A stretch of DNA of 64,000 bases from Altericroceibacterium endophyticum. Lineage in GTDB: Bacteria; Pseudomonadota; Alphaproteobacteria; Sphingomonadales; Sphingomonadaceae. The stretch covers positions 434,001 through 498,000 of the forward strand of contig NZ_WTYT01000002.1 of NCBI RefSeq assembly GCF_009827595.1, given 5' to 3'. A program made the position numbers and the translations under genes. The notes under the pieces were generated by a model, which was not told the DNA's origin, did not search any database, and worked only from the letters and a program-made list of their open reading frames with translations. Shown in pieces: positions 36,922-45,800 of the stretch (position 1 is the stretch's first letter; each line of letters opens with the position of its first letter).

Positions 36922-37257
36922 TCAGTCCTGTTCGCGGCGCGGCTGCGGCCGGTTCCAGCGCAGCACCCATGAGCTTTCGTCGCCCTCGTTCCGGAACAGC
37001 GCCGCGCGCAAGGGCTGCGCAAAGGCGGGATCGTCGATGCGCAGCGAGACATAGTCGCCGGCACGCTCGCCGGTCTCGTTCCAGCCCGCCCCGATCTCCG
37101 GCCCTTCGGCATCGGAACCGCGATGGACGCGCCAGTCGGGCGCTTTCTCGGCATCGTTGCGTTCGGCCGCAATGAGCGAGATACGAAGGTCGAGCGTTGC
37201 CGTCTCGATTATACCTTCATAGCCATTGTCGGTGCGGATGAAGTTGCCGATCTGCAT
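36922..37257 (-). CDS. DUF736 protein (transfer-region copy)
   Basis: 111 residues beginning MQIGNFIRTDNGYEGIIETA with the DUF736 core (DYVSLRIDDPAFAQPLRAAL; SWVLRWNRP). DUF736 proteins are ubiquitous in alphaproteobacterial ICEs and plasmids; the function is unknown. A second, diverged copy lies at 40451-40777 with its own leader. Confidence 0.9.
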   Translation of the reverse strand: MQIGNFIRTDNGYEGIIETATLDLRISLIAAERNDAEKAPDWRVHRGSDAEGPEIGAGWNETGERAGDYVSLRIDDPAFAQPLRAALFRNEGDESSWVLRWNRPQPRREQD

Positions 37258-37293
37258 GGGAATGTCCTTTCGTTGGGTGGATCGGTTGCCGGA

Positions 37294-37851
37294 TCAGGGG
37301 TTGCCCGAGCGCCATTCGAACGGAGCGCCAAGAGCATCGCGGGTGAGGATCGGACGCGCACGACCGAGTACGGTGGACGCATCCAACGGGCCGAAATAGC
37401 GACCGTCGAAACTGTCCGGATGGGCAGGATTGAGGAGAAAAATTTCGACATCGCGTAGCGTGCGGCAGCCCTGCCAGACCGGCAGCGGACGCCCGAGCCG
37501 GTCACTGGAAAGTGCGGTTGCGACTGGGCGTGCATCGATACTGACGATGTTGCCGATACGGCAGATACGGGCGCCGGACTTGGCGACGACGTGCTTCAGC
37601 AGCGGTACATGCTCGCCGAGATAGCCGTGTTCAGTCATCCAGCGCGCGAGCTGCTCGGGCGGCGCGACCGCGACCAGCGAACCAACTGGCGGATCGCTAT
37701 CCGGCGTGACGCGATAGAACCCGATCGGAACGCTGGCGCTGGCGTTCCAGATGACGCGCGGCAGTGGATCGGTGATCGCAATGGCGGTATAGCCGGCAGC
37801 GAACAGCGATGCGGCGATCGCCGTCGCAAATATGTAGAACCGGCGGGTCAT
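37294..37851 (-). CDS. traF: TraF, S26-family signal peptidase
   Basis: 185 residues from ATG 37851, with one N-terminal membrane span (FYIFATAIAASLFAAGYTAI). S26 features are present: SVPIGFYRV (Ser nucleophile context), LLKHVVAKSG (Lys base context) and DSFDGRYFGPL. In RP4 the homologue TraF trims and cyclises the TrbC pilin. ATG overlaps the DUF2840 stop. Confidence 0.92.
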   Translation of the reverse strand: MTRRFYIFATAIAASLFAAGYTAIAITDPLPRVIWNASASVPIGFYRVTPDSDPPVGSLVAVAPPEQLARWMTEHGYLGEHVPLLKHVVAKSGARICRIGNIVSIDARPVATALSSDRLGRPLPVWQGCRTLRDVEIFLLNPAHPDSFDGRYFGPLDASTVLGRARPILTRDALGAPFEWRSGNP

Positions 37852-38348
37852 CCCTCGGCCTTCCGCCGCTTGAGCCAGGCGTAGTGGCGTTCCAGCGTAT
37901 AGGCTCGCGGCTCCTGTCCGGCGGTGATCCGGTTGTGGACATGACGCCAATGGTCGGGCGCGGCGTCGCACGGATCGACGCCCGCCGCATCGGTTGTATC
38001 AATGGCGGCAAGCACCTTTGAAACCTTCGGCCAGCCTTGGACGGAGAGCAGAATCTCGCCGCCGGGACGGACGAACGGCAGCGTCGTGAACGGCTCGTTC
38101 GCGGCGACCGCCCGCACCACATCAATGCGCGACATGATCGTTCCGTAATCGTTGGCCGCCCAGCGGACGAACGCGAAGATCGCGTGCGCACGGAAGCTGA
38201 CGATACGCCGACGGCGATCGATGATCCGGTCATTTGCCACGCGGCCGAAGCGGATCCAGTGCTCGATCCGCTTCTCGATCCAGGTCAGTTCGACATGCGT
38301 CAGACCGTCGGGATTGAGCTTTTGAAGGCTCACTGGCGCGCGGGTCAT
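37848..38348 (-). CDS. DUF2840 protein
   Basis: 166 residues (NDRIIDRRRRIVSFRAHAIF; FVRPGGEILLSVQGWPKVSK), the family that precedes traF in these elements. Function unknown. Its ATG overlaps the stop of the AlpA-like gene (ATGA). In many related ICEs, repA and parA genes lie between these two; none are present here. Confidence 0.88.
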   Translation of the reverse strand: MTRAPVSLQKLNPDGLTHVELTWIEKRIEHWIRFGRVANDRIIDRRRRIVSFRAHAIFAFVRWAANDYGTIMSRIDVVRAVAANEPFTTLPFVRPGGEILLSVQGWPKVSKVLAAIDTTDAAGVDPCDAAPDHWRHVHNRITAGQEPRAYTLERHYAWLKRRKAEG

Positions 38349-38608
38349 TTGCGGCTCCGGGCGAATGCCGAGCCTTCGCGTGGCAGGAGATCGTCCTGTC
38401 CGGGATCGCTGGTCGAATGCTTGATGCCGAGATCAGCCCAGGCTTGGAGATCGTCGACCGAATAGATCACCCGCCCGCCGATCCGGCGATATGCGGGACC
38501 GGTTCCGAAATAGCGGTGCTTTTCGAGCGTGCGACCGGATAGGCCGAGGAAGCGTGCGGCTTCAGGCGTTCTCAGATAGCGGGGCGGAAGGTTCGTCGTA
38601 TCGGCCAA
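38345..38608 (-). CDS. AlpA-like helix-turn-helix regulator
   Basis: 87 residues from TTG 38608, chosen because AGGAG lies 7 bases upstream. The winged HTH (YLRTPEAARFLGLSGRTLEK followed by a GxxPxYRRIGGRVIYSVDDLQ pattern) belongs to the AlpA/excisionase-like family. Upstream in-frame Met codons lack ribosome sites. Probably controls excision or the transfer operon. Confidence 0.88.
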   Translation of the reverse strand: MADTTNLPPRYLRTPEAARFLGLSGRTLEKHRYFGTGPAYRRIGGRVIYSVDDLQAWADLGIKHSTSDPGQDDLLPREGSAFARSRK

Positions 38609-38724
38609 GGTCGTGCTCCTGCGGTCATGGGCGGCAGGGGACGTTTGTGGCGGATCGCGAGCGGCGCGATGGAGTATGAATATCTGCGATGGCACCGATG
38701 TGACCACCCATAGGGACGATGCGT

Positions 38725-39499
38725 TCAGCGAATTTGCAGCAGCTTGCGATAATCGCCGTTCATCATAACGGTGGCATCGCGCACGAGCCGGATGACAAAG
38801 GATCGCCCCGCTGAGACTTTCCATTCTGTGGCAGGCAGTTTCGCATCGTTCTCACGCCCCAGCGCGACCGCGATCTCGCGATAGGTCGCGCCCGCCTCGC
38901 GCAAATCGAGCGCCCGCAGCATCAGATCGAGCCGCGCCAGCCGGTAGGCGCTGAGCGGCCATCCGCGCGGCGGCGGTCCCGGTTCCTTGTCGAAGAGGCG
39001 GCGATGGAAGCGCAACAGGCTCGTCATCCTTGTGACGAAATCCTTGTCGAGCGGAACGATCGCAGCGAGAGGTTTGCCCGGCGTCGGATCGCGCAGCCAC
39101 AGCCAGTGATCACCGGCGTCGTCGGCAACGATGACATGGCGGCCGTCTACGCCGGCGTCGTCGACAAGCAGTGCTCCAAGCGCATGCGGATCGATCCTTT
39201 TGGCGCTGTCGAAGCCTTCCGGCGCTGTCTCCAGGATGACGGTGACGGCGGTCAGCTCCGGGCGCCAGACAATCGTCCTGTCGAGGTCATCCGGCGCATA
39301 GGCGAAAGGACAACCCCCATCGCCGGGCGAAGGCCGCCTCGGCGGCTTCCTCGGCGACGGCGCCGCGCGCGATACGTTGTCGCATCCGCGCGTGCTCGGA
39401 TCGGTATTGTCGATTGCGTTTCAGAAACTCGGCGGCAAGTTCTGCGCGACCCCGCGCCGGGGACTTGCTTGCCTCGCGTCGCTGCGATGATCTCGACAT
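38725..39499 (-). pseudogene. DUF6499/DUF2285 ICE regulator, frameshifted
   Basis: The ATG at 39499 has a perfect AGGAGG site. Its frame gives RAELAAEFLKRNRQYR and AAFARRWGLSF, then drifts to a stop at 39287. The continuation (AYAPDDLDRTIVWRPELTAV, DAGVDGRHVIVADD, then the DUF2285 HTH YRLARLDLMLRALDLREAGA with GDYRKLLQIR end) is in the next frame down to 38725. Removing one T from the TTT at 39305-39307 (minus strand) would rejoin them into about 257 residues, the usual family size. Such proteins look like DNA-binding regulators of ICE genes. If the shift is real, the C-terminal 100 residues could only be made from an internal start. Confidence 0.7.
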
Positions 39500-39632
39500 G
39501 GCATCCTCCTGACCGCCTTTGATTCGGTCTTGGAACCGCAGCGTGGCCTTCATAGATGTGAGCGGACAGCGCCGAGTCCGCACCAAGCGATGCGCGGACG
39601 GACCGATGATTTGCCCAAATTCGGACGAAGAG

Positions 39633-39905
39633 TTAACGCTTTAGTGCGTCCTGGCGGCCCAGAAGATGCGCATATCCGACCTCGGTCATCCACCGCGCAC
39701 GGGCGAGATGGCTGGCATGCATTTGTTCAGCCCGTGCTGGTTCGGCAGTCGGGTCGATCTCGAAGAGAACTACGACAGTTTCGCGCCAGTCGGCCCCTTC
39801 ATCCTCGGCATCGAGCAGACGGAGATAGTCGGTAAGGTGGTCGTTGTCATAAGGTGTCAGAACCGGTGCATCGGGCGCCTGATCGTCAAATCTGCATTTG
39901 GTCAT
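39633..39905 (-). CDS. Conserved small ICE protein (LTxYDxxHLxxYLRLLDAE family)
   Basis: 90 residues from ATG 39905: TPYDNDHLTDYLRLLDAEDE, GADWRETVVVLFEIDPTAEP, then HLARARWMTEVGYAHLL. This domain recurs beside DUF2285 genes in alphaproteobacterial ICEs and is sometimes labelled DNA-binding. No catalytic motif. It is divergent from the XRE gene across a symmetric-repeat-rich region. Confidence 0.75.
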   Translation of the reverse strand: MTKCRFDDQAPDAPVLTPYDNDHLTDYLRLLDAEDEGADWRETVVVLFEIDPTAEPARAEQMHASHLARARWMTEVGYAHLLGRQDALKR

Positions 39906-39984
39906 GGAGCCCGCCGGTCGCAAAAAAATGTGGTAACCATAATAGAGCAAATGCCGTGCTGGACTATGCGCAACTGCTGCATCG

Positions 39985-40137
39985 CTGCATGCAAGGCATG
40001 CAGTAAAGCGCGGCCCATTTTTTGGGCAATCGCATGGCACTATGCGATAAATAGCGATCTGTTGATGCGGTTATTCATAAAGCCAACCGCCGATCCTAAC
40101 GAGTCGTTGTAGAGAATACTCCGTGGCGGAATACTCC
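39985..40137. promoter_or_regulatory. Operator-rich divergent control region
   Basis: Between genes 39905(-) and 40160(+) are three symmetric or repeated units. CTGCATGC (39985-39992) and GCATGCAG (39996-40003) flank AAG. ATCGCAT (40029-40035) and ATGCGAT (40042-40048) flank 6 bases. GAATACTCC is repeated directly at 40114-40122 and 40129-40137, a spacing of 15 bases. These are good candidates for binding by the XRE regulator encoded 23 bases away. Confidence 0.55.
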
Positions 40138-40159
40138 ACAAGCATGGCCTTTCGGCTGC

Positions 40160-40387
40160 ATGGATATCCGCGAGGTCTTGGCTGGCAATCTGAAGCGTTA
40201 TCGCAAGGCGGCGGGTCTGTCGCAGGAGGAACTTGCGCATCGGGCCGACATCGACCGGACCTATATCAGCTCGCTCGAACGCTGCATCTATGCGGCCGGG
40301 ATCGATGTGGTCGATCGCTTGGCGCGCGAATTGGGGGTGGAGGCCGCCGATCTATTGAAGCGCCCAAAACGCGATGAAGGTGCGTAG
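40160..40387 (+). CDS. XRE-family transcriptional regulator
   Basis: 75 residues, almost all HTH_3 domain: VLAGNLKRYRKAAGLSQEEL, then ADIDRTYISSLERCIYAAGI. Small Cro/CI-like regulators in this position control ICE excision or transfer functions. Start ATG 40160 gives the intact first helix (MDIREVLAGNLK). Confidence 0.9.
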   Translation: MDIREVLAGNLKRYRKAAGLSQEELAHRADIDRTYISSLERCIYAAGIDVVDRLARELGVEAADLLKRPKRDEGA

Positions 40388-40412
40388 GGCGCAATAGAAA
40401 GACGACGAACAG

Positions 40413-40438
40413 CCCCGCCCGGGCGTACCCGGGCGGGG
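40413..40438. terminator. Bidirectional terminator-like hairpin
   Basis: A perfect 11-bp stem, CCCCGCCCGGG (40413-40423) and CCCGGGCGGGG (40428-40438), with loop CGTA. It sits between the convergent XRE gene and DUF736 gene, 12 bases before the DUF736 stop. No long T-run, but location and stability suit a shared terminator. Confidence 0.75.
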
Positions 40439-40450
40439 TGTCGGTTCGGC

Positions 40451-40777
40451 TCAGTCACCGTTGCGGCGACCGTTCGGGCGGGACCAGATGAGCGAGTAGC
40501 TCTCACTGCCTTCGTCGTCGAAGAGGTTGGCGTAGATAGGAGCGGTGAAGCTCGGATCGTCGAGTTTGAGACCGAGATAGTCGCGGCCTTCGTTCGAGCG
40601 CTTCTCCCAGGCAGCGCCGATCTCCGCCTTGCCGGCGAACACCCGGTGTGAAGGGGCGTTCTCGCTGGCGCGCGTTTCTTCGGGAACGATCCGGACGTTC
40701 TTCGCCTGGACTGAGAGGGTGACGATCTCGCCGGAGAATTCTTCGCCCGCCTTCTTGAAGGTTCCGATGGTAGCCAT
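40451..40777 (-). CDS. DUF736 protein (second copy)
   Basis: 108 residues from ATG 40777 (aagga 7 bases upstream): MATIGTFKKAGEEFSGEIVT, then DYLGLKLDDPSFTAPIYANL and YSLIWSRPNGRR. Same family as 36922-37257 but only distantly similar. It is monocistronic between a terminator and a long structured leader (40873-41005). Function unknown. Confidence 0.9.
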   Translation of the reverse strand: MATIGTFKKAGEEFSGEIVTLSVQAKNVRIVPEETRASENAPSHRVFAGKAEIGAAWEKRSNEGRDYLGLKLDDPSFTAPIYANLFDDEGSESYSLIWSRPNGRRNGD

Positions 40778-40872
40778 GTTCAATTCCTTTTCCGTCTTTG
40801 CGAGCCGCGGACTTGCGGTCTCAACGGGTGATCGAAAGGCCGGGATGGGCGTCGCCGCACCCAGGTCGGGGT

Positions 40873-40897
40873 CCCCAGAAAGTACTACTTTCTGGGG
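40873..40897 (-). other. Strong hairpin in the DUF736 leader
   Basis: A perfect 10-bp stem, CCCCAGAAAG (40873-40882) and CTTTCTGGGG (40888-40897), with loop TACTA. It lies 95 bases upstream of the DUF736 start, between it and the structured element at 40907-41005. Its CTTTCT and AGAAAG arms could also pair with those of that element, so alternative folds are possible. Confidence 0.6.
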
Positions 40898-40906
40898 TGG
40901 GCGTAG

Positions 40907-41005
40907 GGCCGAAGCGCAGCGGAGGATGGCGGAAAGCGGCTTTCTTGAATCGCGAGGAATGACCGAAGGTCAGGGGAAGAAAGTTGCCGATCCGCCGTTG
41001 CGGTT
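40907..41005 (-). ncRNA. Candidate structured leader RNA, copy 1 (upstream of DUF736)
   Basis: On the minus strand this segment has an outer stem CTTTCTT/AAGAAAG (40977-40983 with 40940-40946), inside which lies TGACC-TTC-GGTCA (40960-40972) followed by TCCTCGCG. A related segment at 60028-60124 keeps the outer stem, the CCCC after it, the TCCTCGCG box and the flanking CGCTGCG/CCGCC pieces, but its inner hairpin is GCCGC-TAC-GCGGC. Different bases with preserved pairing suggest a structure under selection. It is transcribed ahead of the DUF736 start if the promoter lies upstream; that has to be assumed. Confidence 0.55.
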
Positions 41006-41452
41006 AGACGACCGAGGCGCAGCCGTCCCGGGCAGATCAGACCCGTGAAGAGATCGCAGTCAGTGGCGTGCTGACGGACGTGGGAAATGGCGACCAGATA
41101 ACAGGCGTCGGGCCGAGAAAACATGCGAGTAAAATCGGTCAGCGTACGGCGTTTTTGCGTTCTGGGCGCTATCGTGGAAGCCCAAACCGAGCATCGGCAC
41201 CTTCATCGTGGTTTGGCTGCAAAGTTGGACGATCCGGAACGGCAGACTTTAGGCCGCTGCTTGCGGATAGCTGCCCTTCGTTGTGGTTTGTCCGATGGCA
41301 GCTACACGCCCCAATCTGAGCCATTTCGGCGATTGGTGCTTCCACCTGATAGAAGCGGTTCGCCTGGGCTCACGGCCCCGAAATTAACGAGACACTATTG
41401 GCTGCGCAGGAGCGCGCGGATCGACCGAGAGGTCCAATCGATCCTGGCTCTT
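41006..41452. other. Intergenic between structured leader and NACHT operon end
   Basis: About 450 bases without a convincing gene. It should hold the promoter of the DUF736 transcript and the 3' end of the defence operon. An open frame at 41123-41467 (+) has no family resemblance, no ribosome site and a skewed composition. Confidence 0.5.
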
Positions 41453-42803
41453 TCATTTTTCAGGTAGCTTGAACGCACGCGCGGCTGGATCATCCGAGAA
41501 ATAGAGGACGATATGGTCGTCGTCTTCGTCTATGTCGCGCGGGGCCATTTCGGCACGACTGATGGTCAGCCCCCTGCTCAGCCAGTGCTCAAATATATTC
41601 TTCGATCCCGACCTGTCGAGTTGCCGCCTGAACAGCTCCTCCGTTATCCTGCCTGCGAGAAGATCGAGCAGCATACGCGCGGGGAACTCGACACGAAGGT
41701 CGTCGAGACCCTTGGTGCTTTTGATGGTCATGCCGAGATATTGCCCTCGCCCTTTAGGTGAAAACGCGCCTTGCCTGAACAATGACCGGGCCTGATAGCC
41801 TTCATAGTGCGGGTCCGGCAGCCCGTTGAAGCGTCTGTGGAGCTTCAGGAAGCGCCGAAGAGCCGCAATACGTCACGGTCCAGCGTCGGGGTTTACGGTC
41901 AGAAAGGCCATTGAAGCCGCAACTCGACGATTCCTTGTAAGGTGAGAACGCCACCACCGCGTCCACGTCCTTGCCGTAGGTGGTCATGAAATGCGCGATG
42001 ATCTGCGAGCCGGACACGCGGCGATTGGTCCAGTCATGTTCGCCGAACTGGCCGATACGCCGCAGCAGCGTCGATCCTACGTCTGCGACGAAGATCATTC
42101 GCAATGTACCGGGCGCTGCCGCCTTCAATTGACGCTTCTTTCGGCGCAACAAATCGTAGAGCGGATTATCGTCCACCGAATGGGTTTCGGGCGGCATGCT
42201 CGAATGGATGTTGTGGTAGCGTGTTTGCCGATACGCTTTGCGCTCAATCTCGACATCAAGACCTGTACTCTGAAGACGAAGCCGTTCACGTTCAGAGCGG
42301 CCCGACGACACCCAATCCTGGACCGTCTTGCTCAACGCCTCGGGGAGCACGAAGTCCTTGGGTGCAAGGCGTCGGCGGATATATTGCCCCGCCAGATAGC
42401 CGCTTTCCTCGCGAAAGGTGAAATAGAGGAAATTGCCAACACCCTTTTCAGCACGGTCAGCCGCCGCACTAACTTGCAAAGCGATGGCATCCATTGCTTC
42501 TTCGCCGGAAATGGCATTGTCGTTGGTGGCCGCGATTTCGATGGCAACGGTGCGGCCGGGCACCAAGGTGTCGGTAATGGCATCGGGACGCTTGGAATCC
42601 CCCCACCATTCCGGCTCGACTTCCAAATCACCAAGCGAATGAATGGCCCATAGGAGTGCAAGCTCCATCTCGGCTGGAAGCGCTTGCTCGACATTTTTTG
42701 GATGGTTCAAACGGCCAAGAATGTCCTTACCTTTGCCCTCCACCAATACGGGAGCAAGCTGGTCCAGCATTGATTGCAAGCGCCGTCGCGCAAAGATCGT
42801 CAT
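41453..42803 (-). pseudogene. Partner protein of the NACHT-nuclease gene (apparent frameshift)
   Basis: The ATG at 42803 lies 14 bases after the NACHT gene stop and opens a 333-residue frame ending at 41802. From about 41900 a second frame without its own ATG continues naturally (DPHYEGYQARSLFRQGAFSP, KGRGQYLGMTIKSTKGLDDL) to a stop at 41453. Removing one G from the GGG at 41822-41824 (minus strand) rejoins them to about 449 residues. The N-terminal half contains E45-x-E47, RPDAITD (72-78) and AIEIAATND (88-96). This arrangement resembles a PD-(D/E)XK core in which the Lys of ExK is replaced by Ala, so it may be a nuclease relative or a binding protein. I do not recognise the family. Confidence 0.6.
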
Positions 42804-42816
42804 GCGCGAATCCCGC

Positions 42817-45800
42817 TCATCCGGCAGGCATTTCTTCCGGCTCCCGCTCGGAAGAGGCTTTCCGCTGACGGCCGCGTAATTTTGCGCGCTCGGTCGGCAA
42901 GCGCGGCTGGAGGTCGAGGCCGCGCACAATCAACTGCAAGCTGCCGCCCATTTCCTGCTCGATCCGAGCGGCTTCTTCATTCAACATGGCGATGAGCCCG
43001 GCTAAGTCTAATGCCGCGCCAGTCTCGGGGTGCAGCCACGTGCGGGCAGAATTAACGGTGATGAGCAAACAGCCTGCGCGGCTGTTTTCCGCTGCCATGT
43101 ATTTGACCACGAGCTGGTCTTTGATCGTGGCTTTCAGGTCGGCGGCGGAGCGGTCCTTCTCGCCAATCTTCAACTCGATGATCGCCTCATGTATCGAGCC
43201 GGTAGAGCGCAGGCGGATGTCGGTTTCTTTCTCATCTGCCGTCACCGCCTCCTGATCGACCGTATAAGCACCGTTGGCATTGGTGCGCAGTTCGCGGGCG
43301 ATCTGCTGGCGCATGATTTTCTCGTCATTGATGAGCGCCCAAGCTGCACGGGGCGAATCATCACGCAGCAACGCATCGTCCATGTCGTCCAAGCGATCGG
43401 TCAGAAGGGCGAACAACTCATCACGCGTCAGCGGTGGCAGTTCGCCATAACGATCGAGCGCTACGATGTCGGACTCGGTGAAGGCGGCTGCGTCCGCCTC
43501 CTCGGCTGCCCGTTCGCGAGCCATGGCCAACGCCCGGTCTTTGAAGTCGGCAAAGAGCGGATCGTCGGCCAATCTGAGTTTGATTGCCCAACCTTCAGCC
43601 CCGGTGGTCGACAAAAGCGCATTGACGATATTGCTACGCCCACGTTCGGCGTGATCGCGGGCGTTGGGCGAAAAGCTGCCCTCCTCCCGCACAATATCGT
43701 CGGAGGGGCGGATATACTGGTAGGCAAGGCGTGCGAGCCGAAGCAGCAAATCCGGGGTGAAGCCGGACGCCGAAAGATAAGTTTCCCCATCACCATGTCG
43801 GTCGCCAAAAAGCGAACTAAACCAATCCGTTGCCGGACCCAATTTTGCTGGTGCATGTGGCTTTACGGTTTTCTCAAGCGCATCGATGCCATCTGCCGCG
43901 TCGAGCCGCATCAGAACCGGCAACCAAATGCTGTTCACCGCATCTTTTGCGCCCTCCGCCAGTTCAGTCTTCGCGAGCGTATGGATGTGCGCCGTGATGT
44001 CGGAGTCGCCATGCTGCACGAGGATTTGAACCACTTGGCGAAGCCGGTTCGCGCGGGCCGTTTCATCCTCGTTGTGCTCAAGCCGCCATTTGCCCGCATC
44101 TAGCCATGTACGAAGGCGTGGCACGAAAAGGCGTGCGACGGTGGGGGCACCGTATTGAATGTCTTGCAGCATGCCGGAATGGCCCACCGCTTGCTCGTCA
44201 AGTTCCGCCGTCAGTTCCGCTCCCAGCACGGTGTCGACCGCGGCGGGATGCACGGTGGCAAATCCTTCAAGCCAGGCGGGAAAACCGTTCAGCTCGATGG
44301 ACACGTAGCGCAGGGCCAATTCGGCCTCGTCTTGACTGAGCTTTTCCGCCCACTGAGGATCTTCGGCCTCGGCGTAGATCCCTGCGAGGCCAAGCTGCCA
44401 CCGGGTCAGGTATGTGCCTTTTTCTTCCTCAGGGCGTTCGCTTCGCAGGGTCGGACGGTCTTTGCGCCAGAATGCCATGACCGCGAGGCGCAATCGGTCA
44501 GCAACCTCCTTGCCAAAATGCCGCTCGATGAAGCGCCGGTTCCAGCCGGAGGCCCGGCTTTCCTCGCCGTTGCGCTCCATCGCGCGCCAGAGATTCCAAG
44601 CGGTGTTCTGGGAACGGTCGGCGGCAAACACCGCCTCAGGGTCATTGACGATTTCGCACCAGAACATCACCCAACTGGCATGGGCTTTCGCGTCGCGGCG
44701 TTCCTCCTGTTTCTGCCGTTTCGCATCTTCTCGTTGCCAGCGCAGCTCTTCGGGATCGGGCTTTCGCGGCTGCGCAAGCTGATCGAGGCGTTCAACCAGG
44801 TCGGGTAGATCATCAACACGTGGTTTCAACGATGCTAGGTGGTCGGTCCATTCAACATTGTCTTCGCGGATGCGGATGGCTGCTTCGAGCATCATCGCGC
44901 GATCGTCGGCGGAGCGGCCGCGATCGGCGAGCGACGCGAGAACCCAACCAGCATCGACGGCACCTAGATGTAACGCTGCCCTATGAAACGCCAAACGGGC
45001 ATAGCGTTTGAAGGGGTCCGTTTGTGGCTGATACGCTTGTAGGAACGTGTCTTCGGCCTCGAACATGAGGCGCCGGGCATCAGGCGGCAAGCTAGGAAGG
45101 GCTGCCTCTAACTGCTTCGCGGGCTCGGTGTGATCATATTCGCGTTCTGCCAGTCGTAACGCAATCGCGGTGGAGCGCATCACTTCCGGGGTGGTGGTGC
45201 CGTTTTGAATCTGGCGAAGGCAGGTGGTAGCCAACGCTGGCAATAGGAACTGACGTTTGCTGGCGAGACGGGGCCATTGCTTCTCATTCCAGGCAATGCC
45301 TTCCACCGCCAGTTCCGTAAGCCCATGACGCAAAGCATCCAGCGCATCCGGCGATAGATCGACATGCTCGATCAGACGCGGGAGATTCCATGAAATGTCG
45401 CCAACGGAGCGCTTCTTCTCCGTGATCCGGGTGAGCACCTTGCAGAGGAGTTTTACGGAGAGATGAGCCGGGAATAGCCGCAGCAGCGCAGCGCGTGAGA
45501 GACGGTTTGGCCAAATCGGCCCATTTTGGGCCAAGCTGTTGCTGATTGTAGCAAGGCGGGCATCGTTCAAATGGATGAGCGCGTCGAGTGCATCAATCCG
45601 CTCGCCCTCGGGCGCGGTGGCATCGACCGCGATACCGTAAACAATATCCGCGCAATCGGCCATCTTTCCGAGGCCGATCAGGTTCAGTAGAATTTCGCGG
45701 ATTTCGTGGTTCTCGATGCCACCTTCCCAAAGGTGCTGGACCTCCGGTCCTAGGTCGGCGGCCGCAAAGCGATGAAGCTGGACGCTGGGCACACGCAATC

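Noticed and set aside
36918-37172. N-terminal extension of the lytic transglycosylase
   Set aside because: It would overlap the DUF736 gene and hide the signal peptide that starts at GTG 36917.
40873-40897. oriT hairpin
   Set aside because: The position 5 kb from the relaxase and its place in a gene leader fit a regulatory structure better; no nic-like sequence was recognised.
41123-41467. Plus-strand frame of 114 codons
   Set aside because: No family, no ribosome site, and its end runs into the convergent partner gene.
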